NCBI RefSeq assembly: GCF_965219885.1
Contig: NZ_CBDCOT010000009.1
Coordinates: 1,488,001 to 1,552,000 of the forward strand
Direction: 5' to 3'
Source: Curvivirga sp965219885
Lineage (GTDB): Bacteria > Pseudomonadota > Alphaproteobacteria > UBA8366 > Aestuariispiraceae
Length of the DNA: 64,000 nt
The notes beneath the pieces were generated by a model, which did not search any database, was not told the DNA's origin, and worked only from the letters and a program-made list of their open reading frames with translations. The position numbers were made by a program, and so were the translations under genes. Positions 42,391 to 51,926 of the stretch are shown here, in pieces. Every line of letters begins with the position of its first letter. Position 1 is the stretch's first letter.

Positions 42391-42960
42391 ATGGCTTTAA
42401 GTGCTGTGGCTTTGTGCAGTCGTGCCTTGTTGAAGCTTGGTGCTGACCCCATTTCAAGTTTTGAAGATGGTACTGCTGAGAGTATGGCTGCGAGCTTGCT
42501 TTATGGTTCAACACGTGATGCTGTCCTATCTGCATATCCTTGGACTTTCGCGACGGCCCAAAAAGGATTGGCGCGTCTTGGAAGTAAGCCGGTTGCCGAT
42601 TTTCAATATGCATATCAGTTGCCACCAGATTTCCTCCGTATTCTATCAGCGGGCGAAGGCGGACGTAGTCGTGGAATTGATTATCAAATCATAGAAAATC
42701 GATTGCATACAAATGCATCTGCTGTAACGGCTACCTATATTTTTAGACCCTATGAGTCCATGTTTCCTGCCTATTTCGACCAGCTAATGATCTTGCGATT
42801 AGCTGCAGAATTATGCTTACCGTTGACCGAAAGTACGTCTCGCGCTGAAAGTATGTTGAATTTGGCAGAAAAGGAATTTCGTAAAACTAAATCTATTGAT
42901 GCACAGCAAGATACGCCTCAATCCATCGAAGGTTTCAATTTAATCGAGGAACGCTACTGA
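42391..42960 (+). CDS. Head-tail adaptor, tail tubular protein A-like (gp11-like)
   Basis: About 189 residues from the ATG at 42391, which follows AAAGGAA. The segments SRALLKLGADPISSFEDG, DAVLSAYPWTFA and YQLPPDFLRIL match the gp11/TtpA family that joins the portal ring to the tail. Its stop overlaps the next start (TGATG). A portal partner is missing from the window. Confidence 0.85.
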   Translation: MALSAVALCSRALLKLGADPISSFEDGTAESMAASLLYGSTRDAVLSAYPWTFATAQKGLARLGSKPVADFQYAYQLPPDFLRILSAGEGGRSRGIDYQIIENRLHTNASAVTATYIFRPYESMFPAYFDQLMILRLAAELCLPLTESTSRAESMLNLAEKEFRKTKSIDAQQDTPQSIEGFNLIEERY

Positions 42961-44966
42961 TGCCTCGGATTACTCTTGTTAAAACAAATTTCACGCAGGG
43001 AGAAGTTTCTGAAAAACTTCTCGGGCGAAGTGATTTGCAAGCCTTTGCAAATGGGGCACGTAAAATGTCTAATGTTCACGTGTTTCCAACCGGTGGAACA
43101 ACGCGTCGGGCCGGCTTGCGTTATGTTGATGATTTATCGATTTTAAATGATGATGACACCCGTCAATCATTTGATTACGGACGCGTAGTTTCTTTCGAGT
43201 TTAATACCGTAAAAACATATATTCTTGTTTTTGTGGATATGAAGCTTCTCATCTACAGACCTCTTGAAGCTTACCAAGATGATGATTTGTCCCAAAATAT
43301 CGAACCAGAAGTGTTAGATGCATTCTGGACGAAGGATCAATTAAAGCAAATTACATGGACGCAAAGTGCGGATGAGTTGTTGATTTGCCATCCTGATGTC
43401 GCGCCGAAAAGATTGATACGACATAGCGATACAAATTTTTCGTTGAATGATTGGGCGTTTTATTCTTCTGGAGGAAAGGTTTTCGCCCCATATCATAAGT
43501 ATGAAGCTGATGAGATTGCGCTAGAACCACTTAAGTCTTCTGGAAATAATGTGCAAGTTAACGCAACGGGAGCCGATGGAAACCCTGCTTTAATTTTCAA
43601 TGGTGGACACATCGGATCTCGTATCCGGATGCATAATGGTGAAGCGATAATTAAGTCTGTACCTGATGCTTCGTACGTTTATGTGGATATCAAATCTAAT
43701 TTTAGTTCGGATGCAAAAACTACGGATTGGGAAGAGATCGCATTCTCTGAATATCGCGGTTGGCCTAAATCTGTGTGCTTCCATCAAGACCGTTTGGTCA
43801 TTGGTGGGTCAAAAGGATTACCAAATCGACTCTGGATGTCTAAGTCGTCAGACTTATATAACTTCGATCTCGGAGAGGGCTTGGATGATGAAGCAATTGA
43901 GTTTGCGATCTTATCTGACCAAGTGAATGCTATCCAAGGGGTGTTCTCGGGGCGACATTTACAAGTGTTTACGTCTGGTGCCGAATGGATGGTGACTGGT
44001 GATCCTTTAACGCCTGAAAACATTCAGTTGAACCGACAAACACGTATTGGATCTATTACCAGTCATTCAGTTCCTCCGCGTGACGTAGATGGTGCGACTT
44101 TATTTGCGTCACGAAATGGTATGGAGTTACGAGAGTTTCTTTTTGCCGATGTTGAGCAAGCATATCAGTCTAATGATTTGGCGACGCTGTCACGCCATTT
44201 AATGAAGTTTCCAGTGGATCAAGATTTTGAGAAATCGAAACGACTTATGCATATTGTTATGGCAGATGGAACAATGTCCGTTGTTACACTTTATCGACAA
44301 GAAAAAGTAACTGCCTGGACATCATTTGAAACAGATGGAGATTTTATATCAGTTGCTGTTGTTGGTACTGAAATCTATTGCATTATCGATAGAGAAAGTC
44401 ATGTAACTTTGGAAAAGTTTGATGCTGATCATTATACTGATAGTGGTCGTATTTATCATGAAACATCGGCTCAAGAGGCGTATTTAGCTGATGGTTTAGA
44501 ACATCTAAATAATGCGGCAGTGCAGATTATTGTTAACGGAATTTATCAAGGATTAAAGACGGTTCAAGAAGGACATGTATTGGTCGGAAACATTCCATCT
44601 AACTCTATAATTGAGGTCGGCTTACCTTTTACACATGAAGTGATTCCATTACCAATTTATCAGCAGGGTGGAAATAGCGCAGGATTTGGTAAGCCAATAC
44701 GACTGGTGCGTGCAACATTCCGACTACATGAATCAAAAGCGTTACAGGTAGATACGGGGCAGGGGCCTAAGATTCAGTCTTTTAGACGATTAGGATCTAC
44801 AGAGGTTTTGGACAAAGAAACCGAAGTCTTCACAGGTGATAAAACGGTCCGTTCTTTGGGTTGGATAAGAGGGGATGCAAGGCCGCTATGGCATGTGCAT
44901 CAGGATGACCCAATGCCCTGTACTATTCTGTCTGTTGCGACGGAAGTTTCCGTTATGGGGCAATGA
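42960..44966 (+). CDS. Tail tubular protein B-like (gp12-like) tail nozzle protein
   Basis: 668 residues with the family opening NFTQGEVSEKLLGRSDLQ and FPTGGTTRRAGLRYV, a middle AVVKVS-like beta domain and repeated beta-propeller-type blocks (RLVIGGSKGLPNRLWMSKSS, GAEWMVTGDPLTPEN). It would form the tip of a short tail. Translationally coupled to the gp11-like gene. Confidence 0.85.
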   Translation: MPRITLVKTNFTQGEVSEKLLGRSDLQAFANGARKMSNVHVFPTGGTTRRAGLRYVDDLSILNDDDTRQSFDYGRVVSFEFNTVKTYILVFVDMKLLIYRPLEAYQDDDLSQNIEPEVLDAFWTKDQLKQITWTQSADELLICHPDVAPKRLIRHSDTNFSLNDWAFYSSGGKVFAPYHKYEADEIALEPLKSSGNNVQVNATGADGNPALIFNGGHIGSRIRMHNGEAIIKSVPDASYVYVDIKSNFSSDAKTTDWEEIAFSEYRGWPKSVCFHQDRLVIGGSKGLPNRLWMSKSSDLYNFDLGEGLDDEAIEFAILSDQVNAIQGVFSGRHLQVFTSGAEWMVTGDPLTPENIQLNRQTRIGSITSHSVPPRDVDGATLFASRNGMELREFLFADVEQAYQSNDLATLSRHLMKFPVDQDFEKSKRLMHIVMADGTMSVVTLYRQEKVTAWTSFETDGDFISVAVVGTEIYCIIDRESHVTLEKFDADHYTDSGRIYHETSAQEAYLADGLEHLNNAAVQIIVNGIYQGLKTVQEGHVLVGNIPSNSIIEVGLPFTHEVIPLPIYQQGGNSAGFGKPIRLVRATFRLHESKALQVDTGQGPKIQSFRRLGSTEVLDKETEVFTGDKTVRSLGWIRGDARPLWHVHQDDPMPCTILSVATEVSVMGQ

Positions 44967-44981
44967 AGGAAGGAGAAATAA

Positions 44982-45395
44982 ATGGGATGGCTTCAAATCG
45001 TAATGATGGTTGCTGCAATGGTACTTTCAGAGAAGCAAGCTAGCCAACAACGTAAGCATCAAAAGAAGCAATTAGCGGCACAAGAAGCACGCTCGGAAGA
45101 GCAGAAGAAACTTCAAATTAAGCAGGAGAAGAAAGCTCTTGAAAGGCGGCAAGCTCAACTTCGTGCGAAGATGGGAGCTTCAGGAACAGGTTACGGCGGC
45201 GGATCTTCGGATGCGATTTTAGATGGAATGCGTAAACAGTCGCGGGAAAATTTACTTACAATTTCTACAGAGCATCAAATGAATAAAGAAATTGGACGTT
45301 TGAACGCTACGGATGGCGTGAATGAAGGTTTGAAAAAAGCCCAGAGATATTTGGGGTATGCGGAACAACTTAGTAATTCTCAGATAGGAAATTAA
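44982..45395 (+). CDS. gp14-like internal virion/ejection protein
   Basis: 137 residues: a short hydrophobic N-terminus (LQIVMMVAAMVL), then a charged Gln/Lys/Glu coiled coil (about 20-65) and a small MGASGTGYGGGSSDAIL motif common in gp14-type proteins. Strong AAGGAAGGAG precedes the ATG. The large gp15 and gp16 partners of T7 are absent. Confidence 0.65.
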   Translation: MGWLQIVMMVAAMVLSEKQASQQRKHQKKQLAAQEARSEEQKKLQIKQEKKALERRQAQLRAKMGASGTGYGGGSSDAILDGMRKQSRENLLTISTEHQMNKEIGRLNATDGVNEGLKKAQRYLGYAEQLSNSQIGN

Positions 45396-46745
45396 ATGAC
45401 AGACATACCAAGAGAAAGGTTAATGGCGACTGAAGACATAAAAAACAATTTTGTCAGCAGTTTTAAAACGCTTTCTAAAGATCATGTAAATATTGAGTTT
45501 CTTGGAGGCATTGAAAGGTTTCCGACAGTCACTTTAACTGCGGATGGGCGTGCCTTAGTAAAGTTTGAAACTGATTTAGTGCCAGGAGATGAATTTATTC
45601 TTTATCGGGAAACGGAAATTGATTCTTCTGATATTTATGTTGAGGGGCAGCCATTAAGATCTGCAAGCTTAAACGCTGAACATAATCGTACTTCTATGTT
45701 GCTTGAAGAAATGAAGATGCGGGTAATGGATACTATTCATAAGCCGGAGCATGGGGATGACAGTGTTTTAACTTTACCCAAAATTGAGGAGAGAAAGAAT
45801 AAATTTCTATATTTTGATGAGGATGGGAATGTAAAAACATCTGCATCAGGTAGCGAATGGGTTGCAGGTTTAGAGCAGCTGCAGAATGAAATTGAAGATG
45901 CAATTCAAGCTTCCAAAGACCATGTTGCCGCTTTGGAGCTTCCGTTAACCGGGGATAAAATTGCTAGTCAGTCAATTACTCAAGACAAAATTGATCCAAG
46001 TGTGAGGTTGGGAGGGCTTTCCGTTGGTGAAGATTCTCTTATTCGCCTCAATGCGAATGTGATTGAAGAAGATGTCATTATTGAAGAATATCATAATGGT
46101 ATGTCGGCTGGCCCAATTACTATTAAGTCGAAAAATGACTTACTTAAGTCAGAGGATTTAACTGATAATACAGTCTGGAGTTTAACCGAAGCATCTGTGT
46201 CTATTGAAGATATACCAAAACCTATCCAGCTGAGTGTTGTTAATAAACTAAAATCTTCATCTTCAATTATGACCCGTCATTATATTGATCAAGTTTACTC
46301 ACGATCAACGTCGCTGGGAAATGTATATGTGCTATCTATTTTTGCTAAACAAGCTGAACTAGATTCATTGCGTTTAGCTTTGAGAACAAATGATGTCCAT
46401 TCAGTAAGTGAGAGTGAGTATTTATCATATGCAGATTTTGATTTATCGGATCGCGTTATTAAGGAAGAAGTACAGGTTATGAGCTCAGGTCTACAGGATC
46501 TGGGGGATGGTTGGTATCGATGTTGGTTTATTAGTAACCCTCAATCTGTAGTGGAAAATTTAAAAATAACCGTTTATCTCTTGGACAAAGATGGAAATGC
46601 AAACTTTACCGATATTGATAGTGGCGGGTTATATGTATCCGGTGTACAGCTTTTAGAGGATGCTCAGTTGAAACCTTATATTAGAAGCAATGAAGAGTTC
46701 CCTGGATATACAGTTACTGTAAACGGAGCCTGGAGTATTGTGTAA
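45396..46745 (+). CDS. Tail fibre protein with C-terminal carbohydrate-binding-like domain
   Basis: 449 residues. The N-terminus (about 1-160) resembles the virion-binding part of T7 gp17-type fibres, with LPKIEERKNKFLYFDEDGNV. A short coiled coil follows (about 160-200). The C-terminal beta domain with LGDGWYRCWF and SGGLYVSGVQLLEDAQ is typical of phage carbohydrate-binding modules. It abuts the previous stop and overlaps the next start by one base. Confidence 0.78.
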   Translation: MTDIPRERLMATEDIKNNFVSSFKTLSKDHVNIEFLGGIERFPTVTLTADGRALVKFETDLVPGDEFILYRETEIDSSDIYVEGQPLRSASLNAEHNRTSMLLEEMKMRVMDTIHKPEHGDDSVLTLPKIEERKNKFLYFDEDGNVKTSASGSEWVAGLEQLQNEIEDAIQASKDHVAALELPLTGDKIASQSITQDKIDPSVRLGGLSVGEDSLIRLNANVIEEDVIIEEYHNGMSAGPITIKSKNDLLKSEDLTDNTVWSLTEASVSIEDIPKPIQLSVVNKLKSSSSIMTRHYIDQVYSRSTSLGNVYVLSIFAKQAELDSLRLALRTNDVHSVSESEYLSYADFDLSDRVIKEEVQVMSSGLQDLGDGWYRCWFISNPQSVVENLKITVYLLDKDGNANFTDIDSGGLYVSGVQLLEDAQLKPYIRSNEEFPGYTVTVNGAWSIV

Positions 46746-47092
46746 TGACTGGTTCATTGAGAGTTGATAATGTATCAGCAAGGAATGGAAAGCCAACAAA
46801 TCTTGTTGGTCAATCTGCAGCAAAAGTAGTCCTCTCGTTACAAGATTATGACACTATTTTGTATAGTTTAAATGTCTCTGGTACGACTGACAATGGTATA
46901 GGCCGGTATGGTGTCTCCTTTTTAATCCCATTGTCAGGTGAATGGGCAAGCGCAACTTCAGATAGAAGTGCGCCTAGAAATGGATGTGTTGTTAGTCGTA
47001 CCGTATATGATTGTGAGATTAGAACATATAATTCTTCTGCAGATTGGGCACATGGAGCGCCGGATTTGATAATTTTTGGAGATTTGGCATGA
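46745..47092 (+). CDS. Short fibre-tip-like protein 1
   Basis: 115 residues beginning with LRVDNVSARNGKPTNLVGQ, a pattern of short phage fibre proteins in which an N-terminal peptide attaches to the fibre and a beta domain follows. Overlaps the fibre stop (TAATG) and the next gene (ATGA). The start resembles that of the next gene (IKVDKVSKCDGS). Receptor-binding is inferred. Confidence 0.55.
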   Translation: MTGSLRVDNVSARNGKPTNLVGQSAAKVVLSLQDYDTILYSLNVSGTTDNGIGRYGVSFLIPLSGEWASATSDRSAPRNGCVVSRTVYDCEIRTYNSSADWAHGAPDLIIFGDLA

Positions 47093-47475
47093 GCGAAATT
47101 AAAGTGGACAAAGTTTCGAAATGCGATGGTTCTCAAGGGGTTCTGATGGATTATTTGATCCATGGTACGAATAAAGCATGGTCAAACATTGACGCCGGCT
47201 CGGGTATTACCGTGAGAGATAGCTTCAACACTTCCGGTGTCATAGAGCATGGGGATGGACAATATAGTTATAATTTTACACATGTGTTTAGATCATCCGA
47301 TTATGTTCTCGCAGGTATGCCAAGCCTTGAAGTTACAAATGGTGCTACAACTTCTATTCACTATGGAGCTACTCCTCCAACCGCAGCAAGTGTACGCCTA
47401 ATAAATACCAACACTAATAACGGTTTAACTGATCATCGATATGCAACAATGAGTGTTATGGGGGAGTTGGTATGA
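47089..47475 (+). CDS. Short fibre-tip-like protein 2
   Basis: 128 residues from the ATG at 47089, beginning MSEIKVDKVSKCDGSQG, akin to its upstream neighbour, then a Gly/Thr/Asn-rich beta domain (DAGSGITVRDSFNTSG). Four-base overlaps on both sides show tight coupling. No sequence family is recognised beyond the N-terminal pattern. Confidence 0.55.
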   Translation: MSEIKVDKVSKCDGSQGVLMDYLIHGTNKAWSNIDAGSGITVRDSFNTSGVIEHGDGQYSYNFTHVFRSSDYVLAGMPSLEVTNGATTSIHYGATPPTAASVRLINTNTNNGLTDHRYATMSVMGELV

Positions 47476-47798
47476 GTAATTTGATTGTTCAAAAGATTAA
47501 TGGAAGTGAATATGTCTTACCTTTAGGAGTGGGGCAGTCATGGTATGATATGACTGCGGAACGTAACGCTGGAGTAACGTATACAAACACAACAGGACGT
47601 ACTCTTGTCGTAGCATTGACTTTTAGTATTGGATCGCATGGCAAAGCCTATGCATATGTTGATGATCTCTTAGTGGCAAGTTCGCGAATTTATGATGGTG
47701 TTGCTGGGGCTCATCAATTTGCATGCTCTTTCTTAGTGCCCAATGGTTCCACTTATAGAACTACAAATTTTGCAGTTTTTTGGTCGGAGTTAAGATAA
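47472..47798 (+). CDS. Short fibre-tip-like protein 3
   Basis: 108 residues. The GVGQSWYDMTAERNAGVTYT motif and closing VPNGSTYRTTNF are typical of phage fibre-tip or receptor-binding modules. The start LIVQKINGSEYVLPL is a variant of the pattern in the two upstream genes. Overlaps both neighbours. Confidence 0.6.
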   Translation: MSNLIVQKINGSEYVLPLGVGQSWYDMTAERNAGVTYTNTTGRTLVVALTFSIGSHGKAYAYVDDLLVASSRIYDGVAGAHQFACSFLVPNGSTYRTTNFAVFWSELR

Positions 47799-48088
47799 TG
47801 AGATATTTTAAAGATGCTAAAGGTAATGTATTTGCGTATGAAAGTGACGGTTCGCAAGATAAGTTGATCCAAGCTGATATGTTAGAAATTTCTTTTGAGG
47901 AGATGAAGGATCTTCAGCGAACAAAGATGGAATCAGAAATAGAAATGCTATCCTATTCTGACAAGCGTCGTAGAGAGTATCCTGAAATCACCTCTTATTT
48001 AGATGCTATAGTTAAGAATGATCAAGCTCAAATGGATGCATATGTGAAAGCATGTAGAGCCGTAAAACAGAAATACCCAAAACCATGA
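47798..48088 (+). CDS. Phage protein of unknown function near the fibre genes
   Basis: 96 residues, acidic, helical. The N-terminal MRYFKDAKGNVFAYESDG and C-terminal YPEITSYLDAIVKNDQAQ patterns occur in small proteins after tail fibres, possibly chaperones. The ATG at 47798 overlaps the previous stop. Confidence 0.6.
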   Translation: MRYFKDAKGNVFAYESDGSQDKLIQADMLEISFEEMKDLQRTKMESEIEMLSYSDKRRREYPEITSYLDAIVKNDQAQMDAYVKACRAVKQKYPKP

Positions 48089-48489
48089 TGAATCTTTTTG
48101 AGCGCCTGTTATGGGCTAAAGAGAACCTATCCCCTTATCACTCACAATATACTATAGTGTATGAAGATGATTTAAATGATGCATGTGCAATTATGTATCC
48201 TGACCCAAACTGGATGGCATCTGCATTATATGGAGGCATTCTGCCACCAGTTGAAGCCTACCAAAAATTGGAGAGTATTGATGGAAAAATCACGAATGGC
48301 CATATTCTGCATGATCATGTAATCCCTGCTATGAGTGAAGAAGAGGCTATCGAGTATCTTATTCAAAAAGATATTCCGCCTCGAATATGGAGAGGGGATT
48401 TAAGGAATCGTCAAAAGTTCAAAATTTGTAAACGGGATCAGATCCCCTTAAATCGAAATTATAGAAATGCTTGGAGTCTTATTGCATGA
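48085..48489 (+). CDS. Phage protein of unknown function
   Basis: 134 residues with no recognised family. A Trp/Tyr-rich start (FERLLWAKENLSPY) and a middle HDHVIPAMSEEEAIEYLIQKD segment. It is linked by 4-base overlaps to both neighbours, so it belongs to the fibre/assembly block. Confidence 0.55.
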   Translation: MMNLFERLLWAKENLSPYHSQYTIVYEDDLNDACAIMYPDPNWMASALYGGILPPVEAYQKLESIDGKITNGHILHDHVIPAMSEEEAIEYLIQKDIPPRIWRGDLRNRQKFKICKRDQIPLNRNYRNAWSLIA

Positions 48490-48836
48490 CAAAATCTTAC
48501 ATTCAAATCAAAGCCGATATAGTTGAAAATGCCTTGGTCGATAAACCGGATAGTCGAATTTTTCGAGAAGCATGGCAACTAGAAGGAGATGTGATTTCTG
48601 TAGATATGATTAAAGCTAGAGAGATTCAACGAAACAGATTAAGAAAAGCGCGTGTATCGGCTTTAGAAATTTTAGATGCTGAATTTATGAAAGCTTTAGA
48701 AAAAGGTGAGGCAACTTCTTCGATTGCAGCTAAGAAGCAGAAGCTTCGTGATATGCCCTCGGACAAACGTTTAATGGATGCTGAAACGCCTGAAGAATTG
48801 GAATTATTAACTCTGGATTATCTGATGAATAATTAA
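48486..48836 (+). CDS. Phage tail-associated protein of unknown function
   Basis: 116 residues from the ATG at 48486. The C-terminal half (IKAREIQRNRLRKARVSALE, then AAKKQKLRDMP) is a basic helix pattern found in small proteins next to phage tail fibres, possibly assembly chaperones. Last member of the overlapping gene run. Confidence 0.6.
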   Translation: MTKSYIQIKADIVENALVDKPDSRIFREAWQLEGDVISVDMIKAREIQRNRLRKARVSALEILDAEFMKALEKGEATSSIAAKKQKLRDMPSDKRLMDAETPEELELLTLDYLMNN

Positions 48837-48860
48837 CGGAACAAAAAGTGAATATTTATA

Positions 48861-49196
48861 ATGAGAGAAATGTTAAACGATGCAGAAAAATCTCTGCTGA
48901 GAGAAGCGAGACGTGTGGACCAGCTAACAAAGCAGATTCAAGAAGAAGCGAAATGTAGAATCTTGGAAAAGGTTCCTGAGTATAAACAGCGAAATCTGCT
49001 AATGACTGCTTTTCAGCTTTTGATACATCTCAAACAGGCTGGGCAACTCACTAATTTAGAAAAGAAACTCTGGTTAGAAGTACAAAATGAGTGGCAACAG
49101 ATAGATGCGATTCGACAAATATCGAATGAGCTAGAACGTAGAGCTGAGGAGGGGAAGTTACCGCGTAACTGGCGAGACGACATCTGCTGGGGATAG
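48861..49196 (+). CDS. Phage protein of unknown function, helical
   Basis: 111 residues, almost wholly helical and charged, with no recognised family. A weak ribosome site precedes 48861; an ATG nine bases further is also possible. Lies 28 bases before the small-terminase candidate and may belong with it. Confidence 0.5.
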   Translation: MREMLNDAEKSLLREARRVDQLTKQIQEEAKCRILEKVPEYKQRNLLMTAFQLLIHLKQAGQLTNLEKKLWLEVQNEWQQIDAIRQISNELERRAEEGKLPRNWRDDICWG

Positions 49197-49224
49197 TTTT
49201 AATGCAGGATTGAAGGAGATTTTA

Positions 49225-49611
49225 GTGCCTAAAGAGGAAACTGGAAAATCGTCAATGGAGGCTATTAATACAGGCTTACATTGCACAAATGAACTAAAAT
49301 TACGTCTGGCAGATCGCTTGCCTGAAATGTTGTCCTTGGCTTTGGAAGCTTATGATTTGATCACTAGTCAACCGATACCTGAAGATCCAAGAGTTTTTAC
49401 CGCACAACAAGGAGGTGCAAAAGCCGCGCTAACTCATATGGAAGTACTGTTGAAATTGGCACAATCAACAATGATCCAGTCGGATGTGGAGGGTAAAAAA
49501 AGAGAAAGTGACAATGAGTTATCGTCTCTATTGAAACGCGCAAAGAAAGCTGTTCGTGAAACTCAGGACATTTCCGAAGAAGGAGATGAGATTGGAGGAG
49601 AGGTTTCATGA
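49225..49611 (+). CDS. Candidate small terminase subunit
   Basis: About 128 residues from a GTG at 49225 with AAGGAG six bases before it. No helix-turn-helix is obvious, but the position directly before the large terminase, the 4-base overlap, the size and the helical acidic character fit a TerS. Family match not seen; the call rests on context. Confidence 0.5.
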   Translation: MPKEETGKSSMEAINTGLHCTNELKLRLADRLPEMLSLALEAYDLITSQPIPEDPRVFTAQQGGAKAALTHMEVLLKLAQSTMIQSDVEGKKRESDNELSSLLKRAKKAVRETQDISEEGDEIGGEVS

Positions 49612-51140
49612 GGCTCTCCTCTAATTCACAAAAGCGAATTACTATTACATTTACGGAATTCGTTTGGATTTGGAATGAGATACAGGGGCAAGGAACTCCC
49701 GATATTCATTGCCGTATGGCACATTGGTTAAATGTAAGATGGAGACAAAAAGACCAACGCCTATTATTAATGGCTTTCCGTGCGGCAGGTAAGTCCACAA
49801 TTATTGGATTGTTTTGTGCTTGGATTTTATATCTCAATCCTAATTTAAGGATAATGATCTTAGCTGCCGAGCAGTCTTTAGCGATAAAAATGGTACGTAA
49901 TGTGAAGCGTATTATTGAACGTCATCCCTTAACTCAAGAGCTTAAACCATCTCGCCCTGATCAATGGGCTTCAGATAGATTTACATTAAAGCGATCAATA
50001 GAATTACGTGATCCGTCAATGATGGCTAAGGGTATTCAAGCAAATATGACAGGGAGCCGGGCGGATATCGTTATTTGCGACGATGTCGAAGTGCCAAATA
50101 CATGTGATACGGTACCAAAACGCGAAGATCTACGTCAACGATTATCAGAAATTGATTATATTCTTACACCAGATGGAACACAACTTTATGTTGGAACACC
50201 TCATAGTTATTTCACCATTTATGCAGATGTTGCACGTAAAGAAGCCGGAGAGGATTTTCCATTTCTCAACGGATTTAAACGATTAAAAATCCCAATCTAT
50301 AACGTCAAGGGAGAAGCGAGCTGGCCTGAAAGATTTGGGTTGTCTGAAATAGCAAATTTGAAGCGTAGACAAGGTCCGAACAAGTTTAAGAGCCAAATGA
50401 TGTTAGACCCCGTTAGTATTAATGGAGGGCGTTTAGATTTGGATAAACTAGGCAGCTATGCTGATGAATTGAACTACGAAGAACGTAATGGCCAAGATAT
50501 TCTGTTACTTAAACAGCGGAGGATGATTTCAGCGAGTTGCTGGTGGGATCCAGCTTATGGGACCCCAGTGAGAGGAGATCATTCAGTAATTGCATGTGTA
50601 TTTACGGATGAAGAAGGTAGGTATTGGCTTCATCGATTGAAATATCTTCGAACAGATACAAACGCTGAGCTGGATGAGGCGCGTCAGCAATGTAATCAAG
50701 TTTTACATTTCGTACGTGAATTGCATTTGCCAAGTGTGACAATTGAAACGAATGGAATAGGTAAGTTTTTACCTGGGTTACTGCGAGCTGTTTTCAGAGA
50801 AAATGGATGTAGAACAGCTGTCTTGGAGCATCATTCAACAGTGAATAAAGACAAACGCTTAATGGAAGCATTTGATTCTGTGCTAGCTGCAGGTCAGTTA
50901 AAAGCACATAAATCAGTCTGGAAAACGTCTTTTATAACAGAGATGCGTGAGTGGAAACCAGGGCAGAATAGAACTGGCGTGGATGATGGATTGGACGCAG
51001 TAGCAGGATGCTTGTTGAGCGAACCAGTACGTTTAAATCGTTATATGTTTGAAGCAGACAGTAAGTTGCAAAAGCATAAGCAACCGCGATGGCAAGGCGG
51101 CGGGCAGCAACATCAGGCACATACACAATTTGAAATTTAG
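49608..51140 (+). CDS. Terminase large subunit
   Basis: ATP-driven DNA packaging motor and nuclease. 510 residues: Walker A in MAFRAAGKSTIIG, Walker B in DIVICDDVE, and an RNase H-like nuclease with CWWDPAYGTPVRGDHS (first Asp), IETNGIG and DDGLDAVAG (last Asp). All needed residues are intact. T7 gp19-like in type. A packaging motor without a portal in the same cluster is unexpected. Confidence 0.9.
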   Translation: MRLSSNSQKRITITFTEFVWIWNEIQGQGTPDIHCRMAHWLNVRWRQKDQRLLLMAFRAAGKSTIIGLFCAWILYLNPNLRIMILAAEQSLAIKMVRNVKRIIERHPLTQELKPSRPDQWASDRFTLKRSIELRDPSMMAKGIQANMTGSRADIVICDDVEVPNTCDTVPKREDLRQRLSEIDYILTPDGTQLYVGTPHSYFTIYADVARKEAGEDFPFLNGFKRLKIPIYNVKGEASWPERFGLSEIANLKRRQGPNKFKSQMMLDPVSINGGRLDLDKLGSYADELNYEERNGQDILLLKQRRMISASCWWDPAYGTPVRGDHSVIACVFTDEEGRYWLHRLKYLRTDTNAELDEARQQCNQVLHFVRELHLPSVTIETNGIGKFLPGLLRAVFRENGCRTAVLEHHSTVNKDKRLMEAFDSVLAAGQLKAHKSVWKTSFITEMREWKPGQNRTGVDDGLDAVAGCLLSEPVRLNRYMFEADSKLQKHKQPRWQGGGQQHQAHTQFEI

Positions 51141-51152
51141 GAAGGTTAGAAT

Positions 51153-51458
51153 ATGGAGGAAACCTCTATGGGAATAGATATTATTTGGTGGATTACCGCT
51201 GTGGAATTGCCAGCACTGGCGGCATTATTCTGGATGAATTGGAGAAGTCGAGAAGAGTTAGATAATCGCATGGATGAATTGGATCAACGTGTTTCAATAT
51301 CAATCGCGCAAGCGAGGGAAAGTTTAGCCGCCTATAAATTAGAGGTCGCCAAAAGTTATGTAACAATTTCTTATCTAAAAGATGTCGAACGTCGATTAAC
51401 TGGGCATTTGTTGCGAATTGAATCCAAGCTTACTCATCATCCAGCTGAGGGTAAGTAA
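51153..51458 (+). CDS. Phage membrane protein with coiled coil, possible spanin-like
   Basis: 101 residues: membrane segment WWITAVELPALAALFWMNW then a long coiled coil (SREELDNRMDELDQRVSIS). Start at 51153, or 51168 where GAGGAAA precedes. Lies between terminase and endolysin, where T7 has its Rz-type protein, but no Rz1 partner is seen. Confidence 0.6.
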   Translation: MEETSMGIDIIWWITAVELPALAALFWMNWRSREELDNRMDELDQRVSISIAQARESLAAYKLEVAKSYVTISYLKDVERRLTGHLLRIESKLTHHPAEGK

Positions 51459-51459
51459 A

Positions 51460-51915
51460 ATGTTGTGTAAATCTGTGAAATCTAAGCCTTTAAAAATTTT
51501 AAATAATGAAGAGGTCGATGTTTTAGCCCGAACGATTTGGGGCGAAGCGCGTGGGGAGCAACTTTCAGGAATGGAGGCTGTCGCATCATGTGTCATGAAC
51601 CGAGTTGCAAAATCTCAAGCGCGTGGCGGGCATTGGTGGGGGAACAATGTTGTGGATGTCTGTAAGAAACCTTATCAGTTTTCATGTTGGAACAAAGATG
51701 ACCCTAATCTAACGAAGATGTTGGAGGTCAACGAAGAAGATAAAGTTTTTGCATCTGCTAAACGCATCGCCAAGCGTGCTTTACGAGGTTCTTTAGCCGA
51801 TAGTACGAATGGAGCTACCCACTATCATGCCGCTCAAATATTACCTTGGTGGGCCAAGGGACGTACTCCAATTGCAGGAATTGGCCGTCATAAATTTTAT
51901 AAAAATATCGGATAG
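51460..51915 (+). CDS. Cell-wall hydrolase, SleB type (endolysin)
   Basis: 151 residues from the ATG at 51460. The family core EVDVLARTIWGEARGE (catalytic Glu), VASCVMNRV, PYQFSCW and GATHYHA matches the Hydrolase_2/SleB group used as endolysin by many alphaproteobacterial phages and gene transfer agents. No signal peptide, so release depends on the holin downstream. Confidence 0.88.
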   Translation: MLCKSVKSKPLKILNNEEVDVLARTIWGEARGEQLSGMEAVASCVMNRVAKSQARGGHWWGNNVVDVCKKPYQFSCWNKDDPNLTKMLEVNEEDKVFASAKRIAKRALRGSLADSTNGATHYHAAQILPWWAKGRTPIAGIGRHKFYKNIG

Positions 51916-51926
51916 GAGATAGCATC

